From CSSed11-175R1 sp041685735 (GTDB taxonomy: Bacteria > Actinomycetota > Nitriliruptoria > Nitriliruptorales > Nitriliruptoraceae), in assembly GCA_041685735.1 (NCBI GenBank), contig JAWLFE010000005.1, positions 1 to 64,000 on the forward strand: a stretch of 64,000 bases of DNA, in the 5' to 3' direction. Shown here one piece after another: positions 56,503 through 64,000 of this stretch. The position numbers were made by a program, and so were the translations under genes. The notes under the pieces were generated by a model. The model did not search any database, was not told the origin of the DNA, and was given only the letters and a program-made list of their open reading frames with translations. Within the stretch, counting starts at the first letter, position 1. Every line of letters starts with the position of its first letter.

Positions 56503-56526
56503 GCAATCGATTGTTCCCGATTGCAC
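56503..56526. promoter_or_regulatory. LacI-type operator, M24/E1 operon
   Basis: GCAATCGATTG followed after 5 bases by the inverted half GATTGCAC. It matches the transporter-operon site in 22 of the 30 bases beginning at each palindrome. It lies immediately downstream of the -10 box on the minus strand, about 110 bases before the M24 start. Confidence 0.7.
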
Positions 56527-56553
56527 ACTACGACCCACGTCCGCCCGTGTCAA
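56525..56553 (-). promoter_or_regulatory. Sigma70-like promoter of the M24/E1 operon
   Basis: On the minus strand, TTGACA (56553-56548) is followed after 17 bases by TAGTGT (56530-56525). Its layout relative to the operator is the same as in the transporter operon. Confidence 0.7.
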
Positions 56554-56619
56554 GCGTGACCGCAGCGCCCCGCCGAGCGGTCGGTAGCGTGGCGTCGACG
56601 ACGACGATGGGTCGCACAC

Positions 56620-58047
56620 GTGGACGTCCTCGGTGCGGAGGGCTACGGGTTGGCCCGCGAACTGCTCCAGCGCGGGATCGGCGGGCTGTACGTCCTCGCC
56701 TTCGTGGCGGTCGTCCACCAGTGGCGCCCCCTGCTCGGTGAGCACGGCCTGACACCGACCCCCCGGTTCCTGGAGCGGATGACCTTCCGTCGCGTGCCGA
56801 GCCTGTTCCACTGGCGGTACTCCGACCGGCTGGCGGTGGGGCTCGGCTGGGTGGGGATCGTGCTCGCCCTGGCCGTGGTCGTCGGCATCCCGCAGCGCGC
56901 CGGCACGCCCGCGACCGTCGCGGTCTTCGCCACCCTGTGGCTGCTCTACCTGTCGTACGTCAACATCGGCCAGGTCTGGTACGCGTTCGGCTGGGAGTCG
57001 ATCCTGCTCGAGGCCGGGTTCCTGGCCATGCTGCTCGGGGGCTCCGACGTCGCGGTCCCGTGGCCGACGCTGGTGCTGCTGCGCTGGCTGCTGTTCCGGG
57101 TCGAGTTCGGGGCGGGGCTCATCAAGCTGCGCGGTGACCGCTGCTGGCGCGACCTGACCTGCCTCGACCATCACCACGAGACCCAGCCGCTCCCGGGGCC
57201 GCTGAGTGCGTCCTTCCACCACCTCCCGGCGTGGCTCCACCGCATCGAGGTGGCCGCGAACCACGTGACGCAACTGATCGTGCCGTTCCTGCTCTTCCTT
57301 CCGCAGCCGGCCGCAGGCGGCGCCGGGGTCGCCATCATCGCGACCCAGGGGTGGCTGCTGCTCAGCGGCAACTTCGCCTGGCTGAACGCGGTCACGATCG
57401 TGCTCGCCACGTCTGCCCTGCCGGACGCGTGGTTCGGCCGGGTCGGCGAGGTGGCTGCGGCTGCATCCCTCGCCGGTGTCCCGGTGTGGTTCGGTGCCCT
57501 CGTGCTCGTCGTCGCCGTCGGGCAGGTGGTGATGAGCTGGTGGCCGGTGACCAACATGCTCTCACCACGCCAGCGGATGAACGCCTCGTTCAACCCCCTG
57601 CACCTCGTCGGGACCTACGGAGCGTTCGGCAGCATCACCCGTCATCGCTTCGAGCTGGTCATCGAGGCCACCTGCGACCCGACCCCCGGCCCCGACAGCG
57701 CCTGGTCGGCCTACGGCTTCGTGGCGAAACCCGGCGATCCGAACCGCCGTCCACCGCAGGTCGCGCCCTACCACCTGCGGCTCGACTGGTTGCTGTGGTT
57801 CGCCGCGATGTCCTCCGCGCCGACGCGGCAGCATCCATGGTTCTCCGCGCTGCTGCGCCAGCTGCTCGACGGCGACCCGCTGATCCGACGGTTGGTCCGT
57901 CACGATCCGTTCGACGGCCAGCCGCCGACGGCGGTCCGGGTCCGCCGCTACCGCTACCACCTGCGATCGCGCCGCGAACGTGCCGCCGACGGTCGGTGGT
58001 GGGCACGCGAACCCGTGGGCCTGGCGACGGGCATCATCCCGCGGTGA
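56620..58047 (+). CDS. Lipase maturation factor family membrane protein
   Basis: 475 residues from a GTG. Many hydrophobic segments and the family block WESILLEAGFLAMLL, LLFRVEFGAGLIKLRGDRCWRDLTCL and HHHETQPLPGPLS identify it as LMF-like. NASFNPLHLVGTYGAFGSITRHRFE starts the conserved C-terminal soluble part. In animals LMF1 helps fold lipases in the ER; the bacterial role is unknown. No lipase gene adjoins. It is convergent with the alpha/beta hydrolase, 16 bases apart. Confidence 0.85.
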   Translation: MDVLGAEGYGLARELLQRGIGGLYVLAFVAVVHQWRPLLGEHGLTPTPRFLERMTFRRVPSLFHWRYSDRLAVGLGWVGIVLALAVVVGIPQRAGTPATVAVFATLWLLYLSYVNIGQVWYAFGWESILLEAGFLAMLLGGSDVAVPWPTLVLLRWLLFRVEFGAGLIKLRGDRCWRDLTCLDHHHETQPLPGPLSASFHHLPAWLHRIEVAANHVTQLIVPFLLFLPQPAAGGAGVAIIATQGWLLLSGNFAWLNAVTIVLATSALPDAWFGRVGEVAAAASLAGVPVWFGALVLVVAVGQVVMSWWPVTNMLSPRQRMNASFNPLHLVGTYGAFGSITRHRFELVIEATCDPTPGPDSAWSAYGFVAKPGDPNRRPPQVAPYHLRLDWLLWFAAMSSAPTRQHPWFSALLRQLLDGDPLIRRLVRHDPFDGQPPTAVRVRRYRYHLRSRRERAADGRWWAREPVGLATGIIPR

Positions 58048-58063
58048 GCATCCGACCGCCTGG

Positions 58064-58879
58064 TCAGTGGATCAGGAACGCCGCGAGTTCCGCAGCGACC
58101 GTCGCCGGTGCATCGATGGGGAGCAGATGGCCGGCATCCGGGACCACGGCCAACGAACTCCCCGGGATCAGCGCGTGCAGTTCGTGGGCCTGTCCGACCG
58201 GCAGCCACGCGTCCTCGGCACCCCACAGGATGTGCACGGGCAGGTCGAGCTCGCCGTACCGCGGTTGGATGTCGTCGGTCCACCGTTGGTCGTTCTGGGC
58301 GATCTGTCGGTACAGCGCCGCCCTGCCGCGCGCACCCGCCCACGGAGCTGCCAACCGGTCGACCACCGCATCCGGCAGGCGGTGCTTCGCGGCCCAGCCG
58401 ATGTAGCCGCGGACCAGCCCGTCATGAACGGGATCGGGCAGCGCGCTCAGCACCTCGGCGTGCTGTTTCGCGAGCTGGAAGAACCCCGTCCCCCACGGTG
58501 CGACGGAGACGGCGTCCAGGAGCGCCAACCGCCGGTAGCGGCAGCCCTCCATGAGCAACCCACGGAGCGCGATCGTGCCACCGAAGTCGTGACCGACGAC
58601 ATCGGGTTCCTCGAGGTCCCAGTGGTCGAGCAACGCCGCGAGGATCCGCGCCTGCGCCGCCAACGACACGTCCTGTCCCGCCGCCTGCTCACTGACGCCG
58701 TACCCGGCGAGGTCCCAGAGGTACACCTCGAAGCGGGGGGCCAGCGCCGCGGCAACCTCATGCCAGATGATCGACGAGAACGGCGTGCCGTGCAGGAGCA
58801 CCACCGGGGGTCCCGCACCGATCGTGTCCCACCGGATCGTTCCTTGGTCGCTGTCGAAGCTCTGGGACAGCTGGGTCAT
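58064..58879 (-). CDS. Alpha/beta hydrolase with aspartate nucleophile
   Basis: 271 residues, AAGGAG before the ATG. The oxyanion motif is LLHGTPFSS, the nucleophile elbow is VVGHDFGGTIAL with Asp instead of Ser, then GAEDAWLP and the catalytic His in PDAGHLLP. An Asp nucleophile is the mark of haloalkane or fluoroacetate dehalogenases and epoxide hydrolases. The cap domain is not enough to choose between them. Confidence 0.85.
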   Translation of the reverse strand: MTQLSQSFDSDQGTIRWDTIGAGPPVVLLHGTPFSSIIWHEVAAALAPRFEVYLWDLAGYGVSEQAAGQDVSLAAQARILAALLDHWDLEEPDVVGHDFGGTIALRGLLMEGCRYRRLALLDAVSVAPWGTGFFQLAKQHAEVLSALPDPVHDGLVRGYIGWAAKHRLPDAVVDRLAAPWAGARGRAALYRQIAQNDQRWTDDIQPRYGELDLPVHILWGAEDAWLPVGQAHELHALIPGSSLAVVPDAGHLLPIDAPATVAAELAAFLIH

Positions 58880-58956
58880 GCCCGTCTCCTTGCCGCCGCG
58901 TCCGGTGTCCGACCCACGGGTTGAGCGGTGCAGCACAACCTACGCCAGGCGGCACC

Positions 58957-58986
58957 GTCGATGTCGATGTCGATGTCGGTGTCGTT
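58957..58986. repeat. Hexanucleotide tandem repeat (GTCGNT)5
   Basis: Five units of GTCGAT/GTCGGT/GTCGTT lie between the hydrolase and Sua5 genes. Noncoding as annotated; replication slippage may vary its length. Confidence 0.7.
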
Positions 58987-59046
58987 GCGTCCGTCCGGGA
59001 ACCCGTCCCCCTCCCTGCCATCACCCAGGGCGGCTGCCGGGACGGC

Positions 59047-60084
59047 ATGGCGTCGAGGCGCCGTAGGCTGCAGGTCCGATCCTGGCGCTCCGTCGAGGAA
59101 GGTGCGATCCTGGCCGAGGTGCTCCGCCCCGATGCTGCGGGTATCGCGGCCGCGGTGCGCATCCTGCGTCGCGGCGGTGTCGTCGGCATGCCGACCGAGA
59201 CGGTGTACGGCTTGGCGGCCGACGCGCTCGATCCCGCCGCGGTCGGCCGGATCTTCGCGATCAAGGGCCGGCCCGCCGACAACCCGGTGATCGTGCACCT
59301 GCACACGGCCGGGCAACTGGGGCAGGTCGTTGCGGCGACGACGCCGCTCGCCGAACGGCTCGCGAGGAGCATGTGGCCCGGACCGTTGACCATGGTGCTC
59401 GACGTCGGTGATGCGGTGCCGCAGGTCACGACCGGCGGGCTGCGCACCGTCGCGGTCCGGGTTCCCGACCATCCGGTCGCCGCGGAGCTGCTCGCCGCCG
59501 TCGGTCGACCCCTCGCCGCGCCATCCGCGAACCGGTCGGGGCGGCCGTCACCGACGACGGCCCAGCACGTGGTTGCGGACCTCGGCGACGACCTCGGGGT
59601 GGTGCTCGACGGAGGCCCGTGCCCCGTCGGTGTCGAGTCGACGGTCGTCGACGCCAGAGGCGATGAACCCATCGTGCTGCGTGAGGGGTCGATCGGTCGC
59701 GAGGAGCTGCGGTCGATCGCCGGCTGCGCTGCGACGACGGCCCTTGCCCCGGGAGCGGTCGACCTGGAGGCGTCCCCCGGGACCCGCTACCGACACTACG
59801 CCCCGACATGCGCGCTGGAGATCGTCGAGGCTGCGGACGCCGCCGCACGCGCGGGCGAACTGTCCGGGACCGGCCTGCGCGTCGGGCTGGTGGCCTCCTC
59901 CCCCGCCCCCGCCGGAGTTCACGGCATCGCCCACTTCGCGGACGCTCCCGACCTGGCGCGGCAGCTCTACGCCGCGCTCCGTGACGCAGAGCTGGCCGGG
60001 GTCGACATCCTCGTCGTGGAAGCGGTCCCCGAGGCCGGTGTTGGCCGCGCCGTCATGGACCGACTGCGCCGCGCCGCGGACTGA
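59047..60084 (+). CDS. sua5: Threonylcarbamoyl-AMP synthase (Sua5)
   Basis: 345 residues, the long Sua5 form. The YrdC-like domain has GGVVGMPTETVYGLAADAL, GRPADNPVIVHLH, WPGPLTMVL and APSANRSGRPSPTTAQHV. The C-terminal Sua5 domain follows SPGTRYRHYAP. It makes threonylcarbamoyl-AMP for the t6A modification of tRNA position 37. The ATG has no clear ribosome site, and nearby alternatives are not better. Confidence 0.92.
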   Translation: MASRRRRLQVRSWRSVEEGAILAEVLRPDAAGIAAAVRILRRGGVVGMPTETVYGLAADALDPAAVGRIFAIKGRPADNPVIVHLHTAGQLGQVVAATTPLAERLARSMWPGPLTMVLDVGDAVPQVTTGGLRTVAVRVPDHPVAAELLAAVGRPLAAPSANRSGRPSPTTAQHVVADLGDDLGVVLDGGPCPVGVESTVVDARGDEPIVLREGSIGREELRSIAGCAATTALAPGAVDLEASPGTRYRHYAPTCALEIVEAADAAARAGELSGTGLRVGLVASSPAPAGVHGIAHFADAPDLARQLYAALRDAELAGVDILVVEAVPEAGVGRAVMDRLRRAAD

Positions 60085-60117
60085 CCGATCCGCGTCCGCC
60101 GCCCGACCCCGCACGCA

Positions 60118-60624
60118 TCACGACCTCTGCTGACGCTGGATCGCCTCCAGGACGAAGATGGCACCGGTGGAACCGGGCACCAACCACTGGGCGACACGCA
60201 GGCGCCGTTGGGCGGCCGCGACGTCGGGGGGCGTGGCCGCGATGGGGATGGTCGCGGTGGCAACGGGGACGTCGCCGCCGCGCATGACACGTTGCCCGGA
60301 GATGCCGGATTCGGCGGTCGCGAGCATCGCGACGGCGGTCACCACGGTGCGCAACCAGCGGACGCCGGTGGATCCCTGGCCGCGACCAGCCGGGGTGGGG
60401 ACGAGCCGACCGAGCACGAGGGCGCTGCCAACGTGCGTCAGCAGCGCCGTCCCGGCGATGGGCGCCCACCGGAACCACCCGGCGTTGGCGACCCGGGTGC
60501 GTTGCGTGTGATCGTCGACCTCGATGGTGGCGCCATTGAGTCCGACGGCCCCCATCAAGGCGCCGCCGAACCATGTGGCCAGTGCGATGTCGTGGAGCAC
60601 GGTCAGGGTGGTTGTACGGTTCAT
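60118..60624 (-). CDS. Small integral membrane protein
   Basis: 168 residues, GGGAG before the ATG. Four hydrophobic stretches are visible, among them ALATWFGGALMGAVGLNG, GTALLTHVGSALVLG and LRTVVTAVAMLATAES. I do not recognise the family with confidence. It is divergent from the first DUF1990 gene, only 30 bases away, and convergent with sua5. Confidence 0.6.
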   Translation of the reverse strand: MNRTTTLTVLHDIALATWFGGALMGAVGLNGATIEVDDHTQRTRVANAGWFRWAPIAGTALLTHVGSALVLGRLVPTPAGRGQGSTGVRWLRTVVTAVAMLATAESGISGQRVMRGGDVPVATATIPIAATPPDVAAAQRRLRVAQWLVPGSTGAIFVLEAIQRQQRS

Positions 60625-60654
60625 GGTGAGTCTCCCACCCGAGCGAGGCAGCGC

Positions 60655-61377
60655 ATGGCGGCAGCCGGCCGCTCGATCCAGCCAGTCGGCACGGTACGCC
60701 GTGTCACCCACTGGTGTACGGACATGGTGCTCACCACCGGCCGCTACGCGGTGCAACGCATCCCGACCTACCGCCGCAACCGACAGCAGGATCCGGGAGA
60801 AGCACCCGACTTCGAACGCGACCTACCCGGTGATCCGGCCACGTTGCAGCGCCCCACGGACGGCATCGGCCCGCTGTACCACCGCAGCTACTGGATCTTC
60901 GTCACCGATGAGACACTGAGCCGTGAGGAGCTGATCAGCCACATCCTGCACGAACCCAACCAGGTCGTGCCTACCGAGATGGCGAGTTTCGAGACCATGG
61001 ACGGGGAACCGGCCCGCGACCTGCAGGTCGGCGACGAACTCATCGTCCGCCTGCCCGGCCCCTGGGACGGCCCGGTCCGGGTGATCGCACGGACCCCGAC
61101 CTCGTTCCGGCTCGCGACCCTGCGGGGGCATATGGAAGCGGGCGAGATCGAGTTCCGGACCAGCACGGACGCTCGCGGCTTCCTCGAGTTCCGCATCGAG
61201 TCGTGGGCACGGAGCGGTGATCCCCTGTTCCACCTGCTGTACGGGCGGTTCGTGATCGGCCGCGAGATGCAGCAGCACATGTGGGCGCAGTTCTGTCGGC
61301 GCGTGGCCCTGGCCAGCGGTGGCGTCCGGATGAGCAACCCGGCCTCAACCACCCGCTGGTCCGGATGGGACACGTGA
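60655..61377 (+). CDS. DUF1990 domain protein, copy 1
   Basis: 240 residues from an ATG after GAGG. A hydrophobic N-terminal patch (HWCTDMVLTTGRYAVQRI) precedes the domain, with PLYHRSYWIFVTDETLSREEL and later FRLATLRGHMEAGEIEFRT and DPLFHLLYGRFVIGREMQQHMW. DUF1990 proteins are small uncharacterised beta-rich folds. It overlaps the second copy by 4-13 bases. Confidence 0.75.
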   Translation: MAAAGRSIQPVGTVRRVTHWCTDMVLTTGRYAVQRIPTYRRNRQQDPGEAPDFERDLPGDPATLQRPTDGIGPLYHRSYWIFVTDETLSREELISHILHEPNQVVPTEMASFETMDGEPARDLQVGDELIVRLPGPWDGPVRVIARTPTSFRLATLRGHMEAGEIEFRTSTDARGFLEFRIESWARSGDPLFHLLYGRFVIGREMQQHMWAQFCRRVALASGGVRMSNPASTTRWSGWDT

Positions 61378-62036
61378 GCGACGCTCGGCGGATCGTCCAG
61401 ACCGCGCCCGTCCCCGCCTGGGCCCGACGTGCGTTCGACGACCTCCACAGCCGGGACATCAACTTCGCACCGGTCAACTGGGAGGATGCCGTCGCCGACC
61501 CTGCATGGCAGGTGGACCGCCACCACACCGTCCTGCCGTCGGAGGCACCTGGCCCACCACGGCCCGACGGTCCGTTCGAGGTGGCTCGCGGGTTGCTCCA
61601 GCGCTACGAGGTCGCCGACCCCGCCGTGGTCCGGGCCGTCTACGACGCAGCGGCACCCTTCGACGGACGCGACATGCTGCTCGTCGGGCGCTTCTACGGG
61701 CTGCGCTTCCCGATGGGGGTGCGTGTCGGCGGCGTGGTCGACGGCCCAGACGGACGCGACAGCGCTCCCGTGCACCGGTTCGCGTGGCACTACCGCACCC
61801 TGGAGGGCCACCTGGAGCGGGGACAGATGGACTACGAGGTGGTGAAGTTCCTGGAGGACGGGCGGATCGAGTTCCGGATCGCGGCGTACTCGCAGCGCGC
61901 ACAGATCGGGAACCCGATCGTGCGCACCGGCTTCGCGCTCTTCGGACGAGCCACCCAGGCACGCTTCTACACCCGCGCCTTACAGCGCATGCGGACCCTG
62001 ACCGCCGACGGGGCCGTTGGCACGCCGCCACCCTGA
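61365..62036 (+). CDS. DUF1990 domain protein, copy 2
   Basis: 223 residues from the ATG at 61365; a GTG at 61374 in GTGA overlap is equally possible. Similar layout to copy 1: HYRTLEGHLERGQMDYEVVKF and IGNPIVRTGFALFGRATQARFYTRAL parallel the first copy's C-terminal half. The divergent pair probably arose by an old tandem duplication. Function unknown. Confidence 0.75.
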   Translation: MGHVSDARRIVQTAPVPAWARRAFDDLHSRDINFAPVNWEDAVADPAWQVDRHHTVLPSEAPGPPRPDGPFEVARGLLQRYEVADPAVVRAVYDAAAPFDGRDMLLVGRFYGLRFPMGVRVGGVVDGPDGRDSAPVHRFAWHYRTLEGHLERGQMDYEVVKFLEDGRIEFRIAAYSQRAQIGNPIVRTGFALFGRATQARFYTRALQRMRTLTADGAVGTPPP

Positions 62037-62080
62037 CCGGTGTGCCATCATCTGCGCGATACCGGGCGGACGGAGATGAG

Positions 62081-62854
62081 GTGGGTGAGCAACGCTGGGA
62101 CGCCGACGGCTACGACCGCTCGTTCGGCTTCATCAGCGGGTACGGCCGTGCGCTGCTGACCCTGCTGGATCCGGCACCTGGGGAGCGGGTGCTGGACCTC
62201 GGGTGCGGCACCGGCGAGCTCGCTGCAGAACTCGCTGCACTCGGCATCCAGGTGCGCGGGATCGACGCCGACGCGGCGATGATCGCCCAGGCACGGACCA
62301 AGCACCCGGAGGTCGAGTTCGAGCAGGCCGATGGTCACGACTTCACCGTGGCGCACCCCGTCGATGCGGTGCTGTCGAACGCTGCCCTGCACTGGATGCT
62401 CGATCCCGCGGCCGTGGTCGCCCGTGTCGAGGCAGCGCTCCGACCCGGGGGACGGTTCGTCGCCGAGTTCGGTGGGCAGGGCAACGTCGCCCTCATCCGG
62501 TCGGCCGTTCGCGAGGCCGCAGCAGCCGCTGGCATCGATCCGACGCGGCTGCGCTCCCCCTGGTACTTCCCCAGCCCCGCCGAGTATGCGACGTTGCTCG
62601 AAGCGGGCGGGTTCCGGGTTCGCCGCATGGAGCACTTCGACCGGCTCACGGCCCTGGCTGACGGTCCCGACGGGATCGTGGACTGGCTGCGCATGTTCGG
62701 ATCCGAACTGCTCGCCGGCGTCCCGACCGACCTGCGCGACCAGGTCATGCACGCAGCGGCCGAGCGTTGCCGCCCGGCGCTCTTCCTCGATGGCCGTTGG
62801 CATGCGGACTACGTCCGGCTGCGGGTCTGGGCTGAGCGACATGACCGCCGGTAG
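62081..62854 (+). CDS. Class I SAM-dependent methyltransferase
   Basis: 257 residues from a GTG with GGAG five bases upstream; a GTG at 62042 in the same frame would add 13 residues. Motif I is VLDLGCGTGELAAEL, followed by VRGIDADAAMIAQA and VDAVLSNAALHWMLDP. This resembles trans-aconitate-methyltransferase-like enzymes, but the substrate cannot be named. Confidence 0.8.
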   Translation: MGEQRWDADGYDRSFGFISGYGRALLTLLDPAPGERVLDLGCGTGELAAELAALGIQVRGIDADAAMIAQARTKHPEVEFEQADGHDFTVAHPVDAVLSNAALHWMLDPAAVVARVEAALRPGGRFVAEFGGQGNVALIRSAVREAAAAAGIDPTRLRSPWYFPSPAEYATLLEAGGFRVRRMEHFDRLTALADGPDGIVDWLRMFGSELLAGVPTDLRDQVMHAAAERCRPALFLDGRWHADYVRLRVWAERHDRR

Positions 62855-62886
62855 CCGTTGCGGTCCCCGTCGCTCCGCGCAACCAG

Positions 62887-63297
62887 TCAGCCTGACGCCG
62901 GGTCATCCGGGGCGTCCACCTCGTGGATCCGGTGACCCGCAGCGTCGAGCGCTGCGCAGGCGTCCCCCACCCGGTCATGCCCGACGAGCAGCCAATCGGT
63001 GTCATGGGTCGACAGCGCGAAGATCGGAACCCCCGCCGCGGCCAGGGGCGCGGCCAACGACGCCAGGATCCCGGTCAGGTGGAACGGCAGGGGGCCACGC
63101 ACCGACAGCGCCCGCCACCCGCGTTCCGCCGGTACGCCGGCCGGCACCGCCACCTGGGGGAGCACGACCGACACTTCGTCGGCCGTGCGGGTGATGGACA
63201 CCAACGGTGGGACCACCTGATCGGCCCACCTGGGGACGGCAGCCTCGGGCGGGAGCCGGCAGATCGCGAGCAGCGTCGCGTGCAGATCGAGTTCCAC
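62887..63297 (-). CDS. ACT-domain-like protein
   Basis: 136 residues from a GTG preceded by AGGAGGG. Two ACT-like repeats are suggested, with the second best: LTGILASLAAPLAAAGVPIFALSTHDTDWLLV. Such stand-alone proteins may bind an amino acid; none of the neighbours shows a biosynthetic link. It lies between a methyltransferase and mreB. Confidence 0.7.
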   Translation of the reverse strand: MELDLHATLLAICRLPPEAAVPRWADQVVPPLVSITRTADEVSVVLPQVAVPAGVPAERGWRALSVRGPLPFHLTGILASLAAPLAAAGVPIFALSTHDTDWLLVGHDRVGDACAALDAAGHRIHEVDAPDDPASG

Positions 63298-63394
63298 GGT
63301 CCCTCCTGCGGTCGGCGACGAACGCTACGTCACCGGGTCGACCGCCTGCCCAACGGTGGCCGCTGTGACCCTGCCCTCGGCTGCTCCCGCCGCG

Positions 63395-64000
63395 TCAGCG
63401 CGATGACGAGATCAGGACCTTCTTGAGGGTCTCGAACTCCTCGAGACACTTCCCGGAGCCGATCGCGACGCAGGTCAGAGGATCCGACGCGATGTGGATG
63501 GGCATGCCGGTCTCATGGGCGAGACGTTCGTCCAGTCCCTGCAGCAGGGCGCCGCCCCCGGTCAGCACGATCCCGTTGTCCATGACGTCGGCGGCCAACT
63601 CCGGCGGCGCCTTGTCGAGCGTGTTCTTCACGGCGCTGACCGTGGCGTTGACCGGTTCCTCGATGGCCTGACGGATCTCCTCGGCGGACACGATGATCGT
63701 CTTCGGCAGCCCAGAGACCAGGTCGCGACCTCGCACCTCGGCGTTGGGCTCATCCGGTAGGGGGAACGCCGACCCGATGGCGATCTTGATCTCCTCGGCG
63801 GTGCGCTCACCCAGCATCAGCGAGTACTCACGCTTGACGTAGGTGATGATCGCCTGGTCGATGCCGTCGCCACCGACCCGAACCGATTGCGACGTCACGA
63901 TCCCGCCGAGCGAGATGACCGCGACCTCGGTGGTCCCACCGCCGATGTCGACGACCATGCTGCCCGCCGGTTCATGCACGGGCAGTCCCGCACCGATGGC
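63395..64000 (-). CDS. mreB: Rod shape-determining protein MreB, 3' part (5' end outside window)
   Basis: The frame is open to the window edge (AIGAGLPVHEPAGSM at the boundary), so only about 201 C-terminal residues are visible. The actin-like phosphate loop VVDIGGGTTEVAVISLGG and the late LTGGGALLQGLDERL and PLTCVAIGSGKCLEE motifs identify MreB. It polymerises under the membrane to guide lateral wall synthesis, implying a rod-shaped cell or an MreB-retaining actinobacterium. Confidence 0.95.
   Translation of the reverse strand, partial: AIGAGLPVHEPAGSMVVDIGGGTTEVAVISLGGIVTSQSVRVGGDGIDQAIITYVKREYSLMLGERTAEEIKIAIGSAFPLPDEPNAEVRGRDLVSGLPKTIIVSAEEIRQAIEEPVNATVSAVKNTLDKAPPELAADVMDNGIVLTGGGALLQGLDERLAHETGMPIHIASDPLTCVAIGSGKCLEEFETLKKVLISSSR

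Overview
The window is about 64 kb of very GC-rich DNA. Genes are densely packed, overlap by 1-4 bases inside operons, and often start at GTG with strong Shine-Dalgarno sequences. Together with LutABC-type lactate oxidation, tandem DUF427 and DUF1990 genes, a P1B-5 ATPase and an MreB gene, this points to an Actinomycetota chromosome. A deep-branching marine or haloalkaliphilic group such as Nitriliruptoria is my guess; no rRNA is present to confirm it. I see no mobile element, CRISPR array or phage gene.

Layout. (1) 1-4.5 kb: end of a DUF3179 gene, a discoidin-domain lipoprotein, a flavodoxin-like reductase, a double DUF427 protein and a pyridine nucleotide-disulfide oxidoreductase. (2) 4.8-10.3 kb: a complete selenocysteine locus. 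It holds a GrdB-like selenoprotein whose reading frame crosses an in-frame TGA (Sec232), tRNA-Sec(UCA) on the opposite strand, and selD-selA-selB in one operon. (3) 10.5-18.9 kb: lactate permease, LutC, a LutB-LutA fusion and GlcDEF-like subunits, a 2-hydroxy-acid (lactate/glycolate) oxidation operon. (4) 18.9-22.4 kb: GH3 beta-glucosidase with a small anchored protein, and a PspC-domain peptide. (5) 22.5-37 kb: a redox/anaerobic island with a bidirectional NAD-linked [NiFe] hydrogenase (HoxEFUYH plus HoxW), a universal-stress-like protein, a dihydroorotate-dehydrogenase-like protein, pyruvate:ferredoxin oxidoreductase, a small membrane protein and pyruvate phosphate dikinase. (6) 37-42.4 kb: two translationally coupled P-type ATPases, the second a P1B-5 type with a C-terminal hemerythrin domain. 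(7) 42.4-56.4 kb: an acyltransferase, an orphan histidine kinase, aldose 1-epimerase, an SDR, a ribose-type sugar ABC transporter, a LacI regulator, and an operon of an M24-fold protein with E1 alpha/beta of a 2-oxoacid dehydrogenase. (8) 56.6-64 kb: lipase-maturation-factor-like membrane protein, alpha/beta hydrolase, Sua5, two DUF1990 proteins, a methyltransferase, an ACT-domain protein and the 3' part of mreB.

How the parts fit. The Sec locus is self-contained: donor synthesis (SelD), tRNA charging (SelA), delivery (SelB), the tRNA, and one likely client. Hydrogenase, PFOR, PPDK, the stress protein and the ion pumps look like a low-oxygen or redox-balancing set, and GGGACC-centred sites resembling DevR/DosR boxes recur upstream of several of them. 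In region 7, two divergent operons (sugar ABC/SDR/epimerase and M24/E1) each have a near-consensus TTGACA-N17-TAGNGT promoter followed immediately by GCAATCGATTG, a LacI-type operator. The LacI gene between them very likely represses both, defining one catabolic regulon for an unidentified sugar-like substrate.
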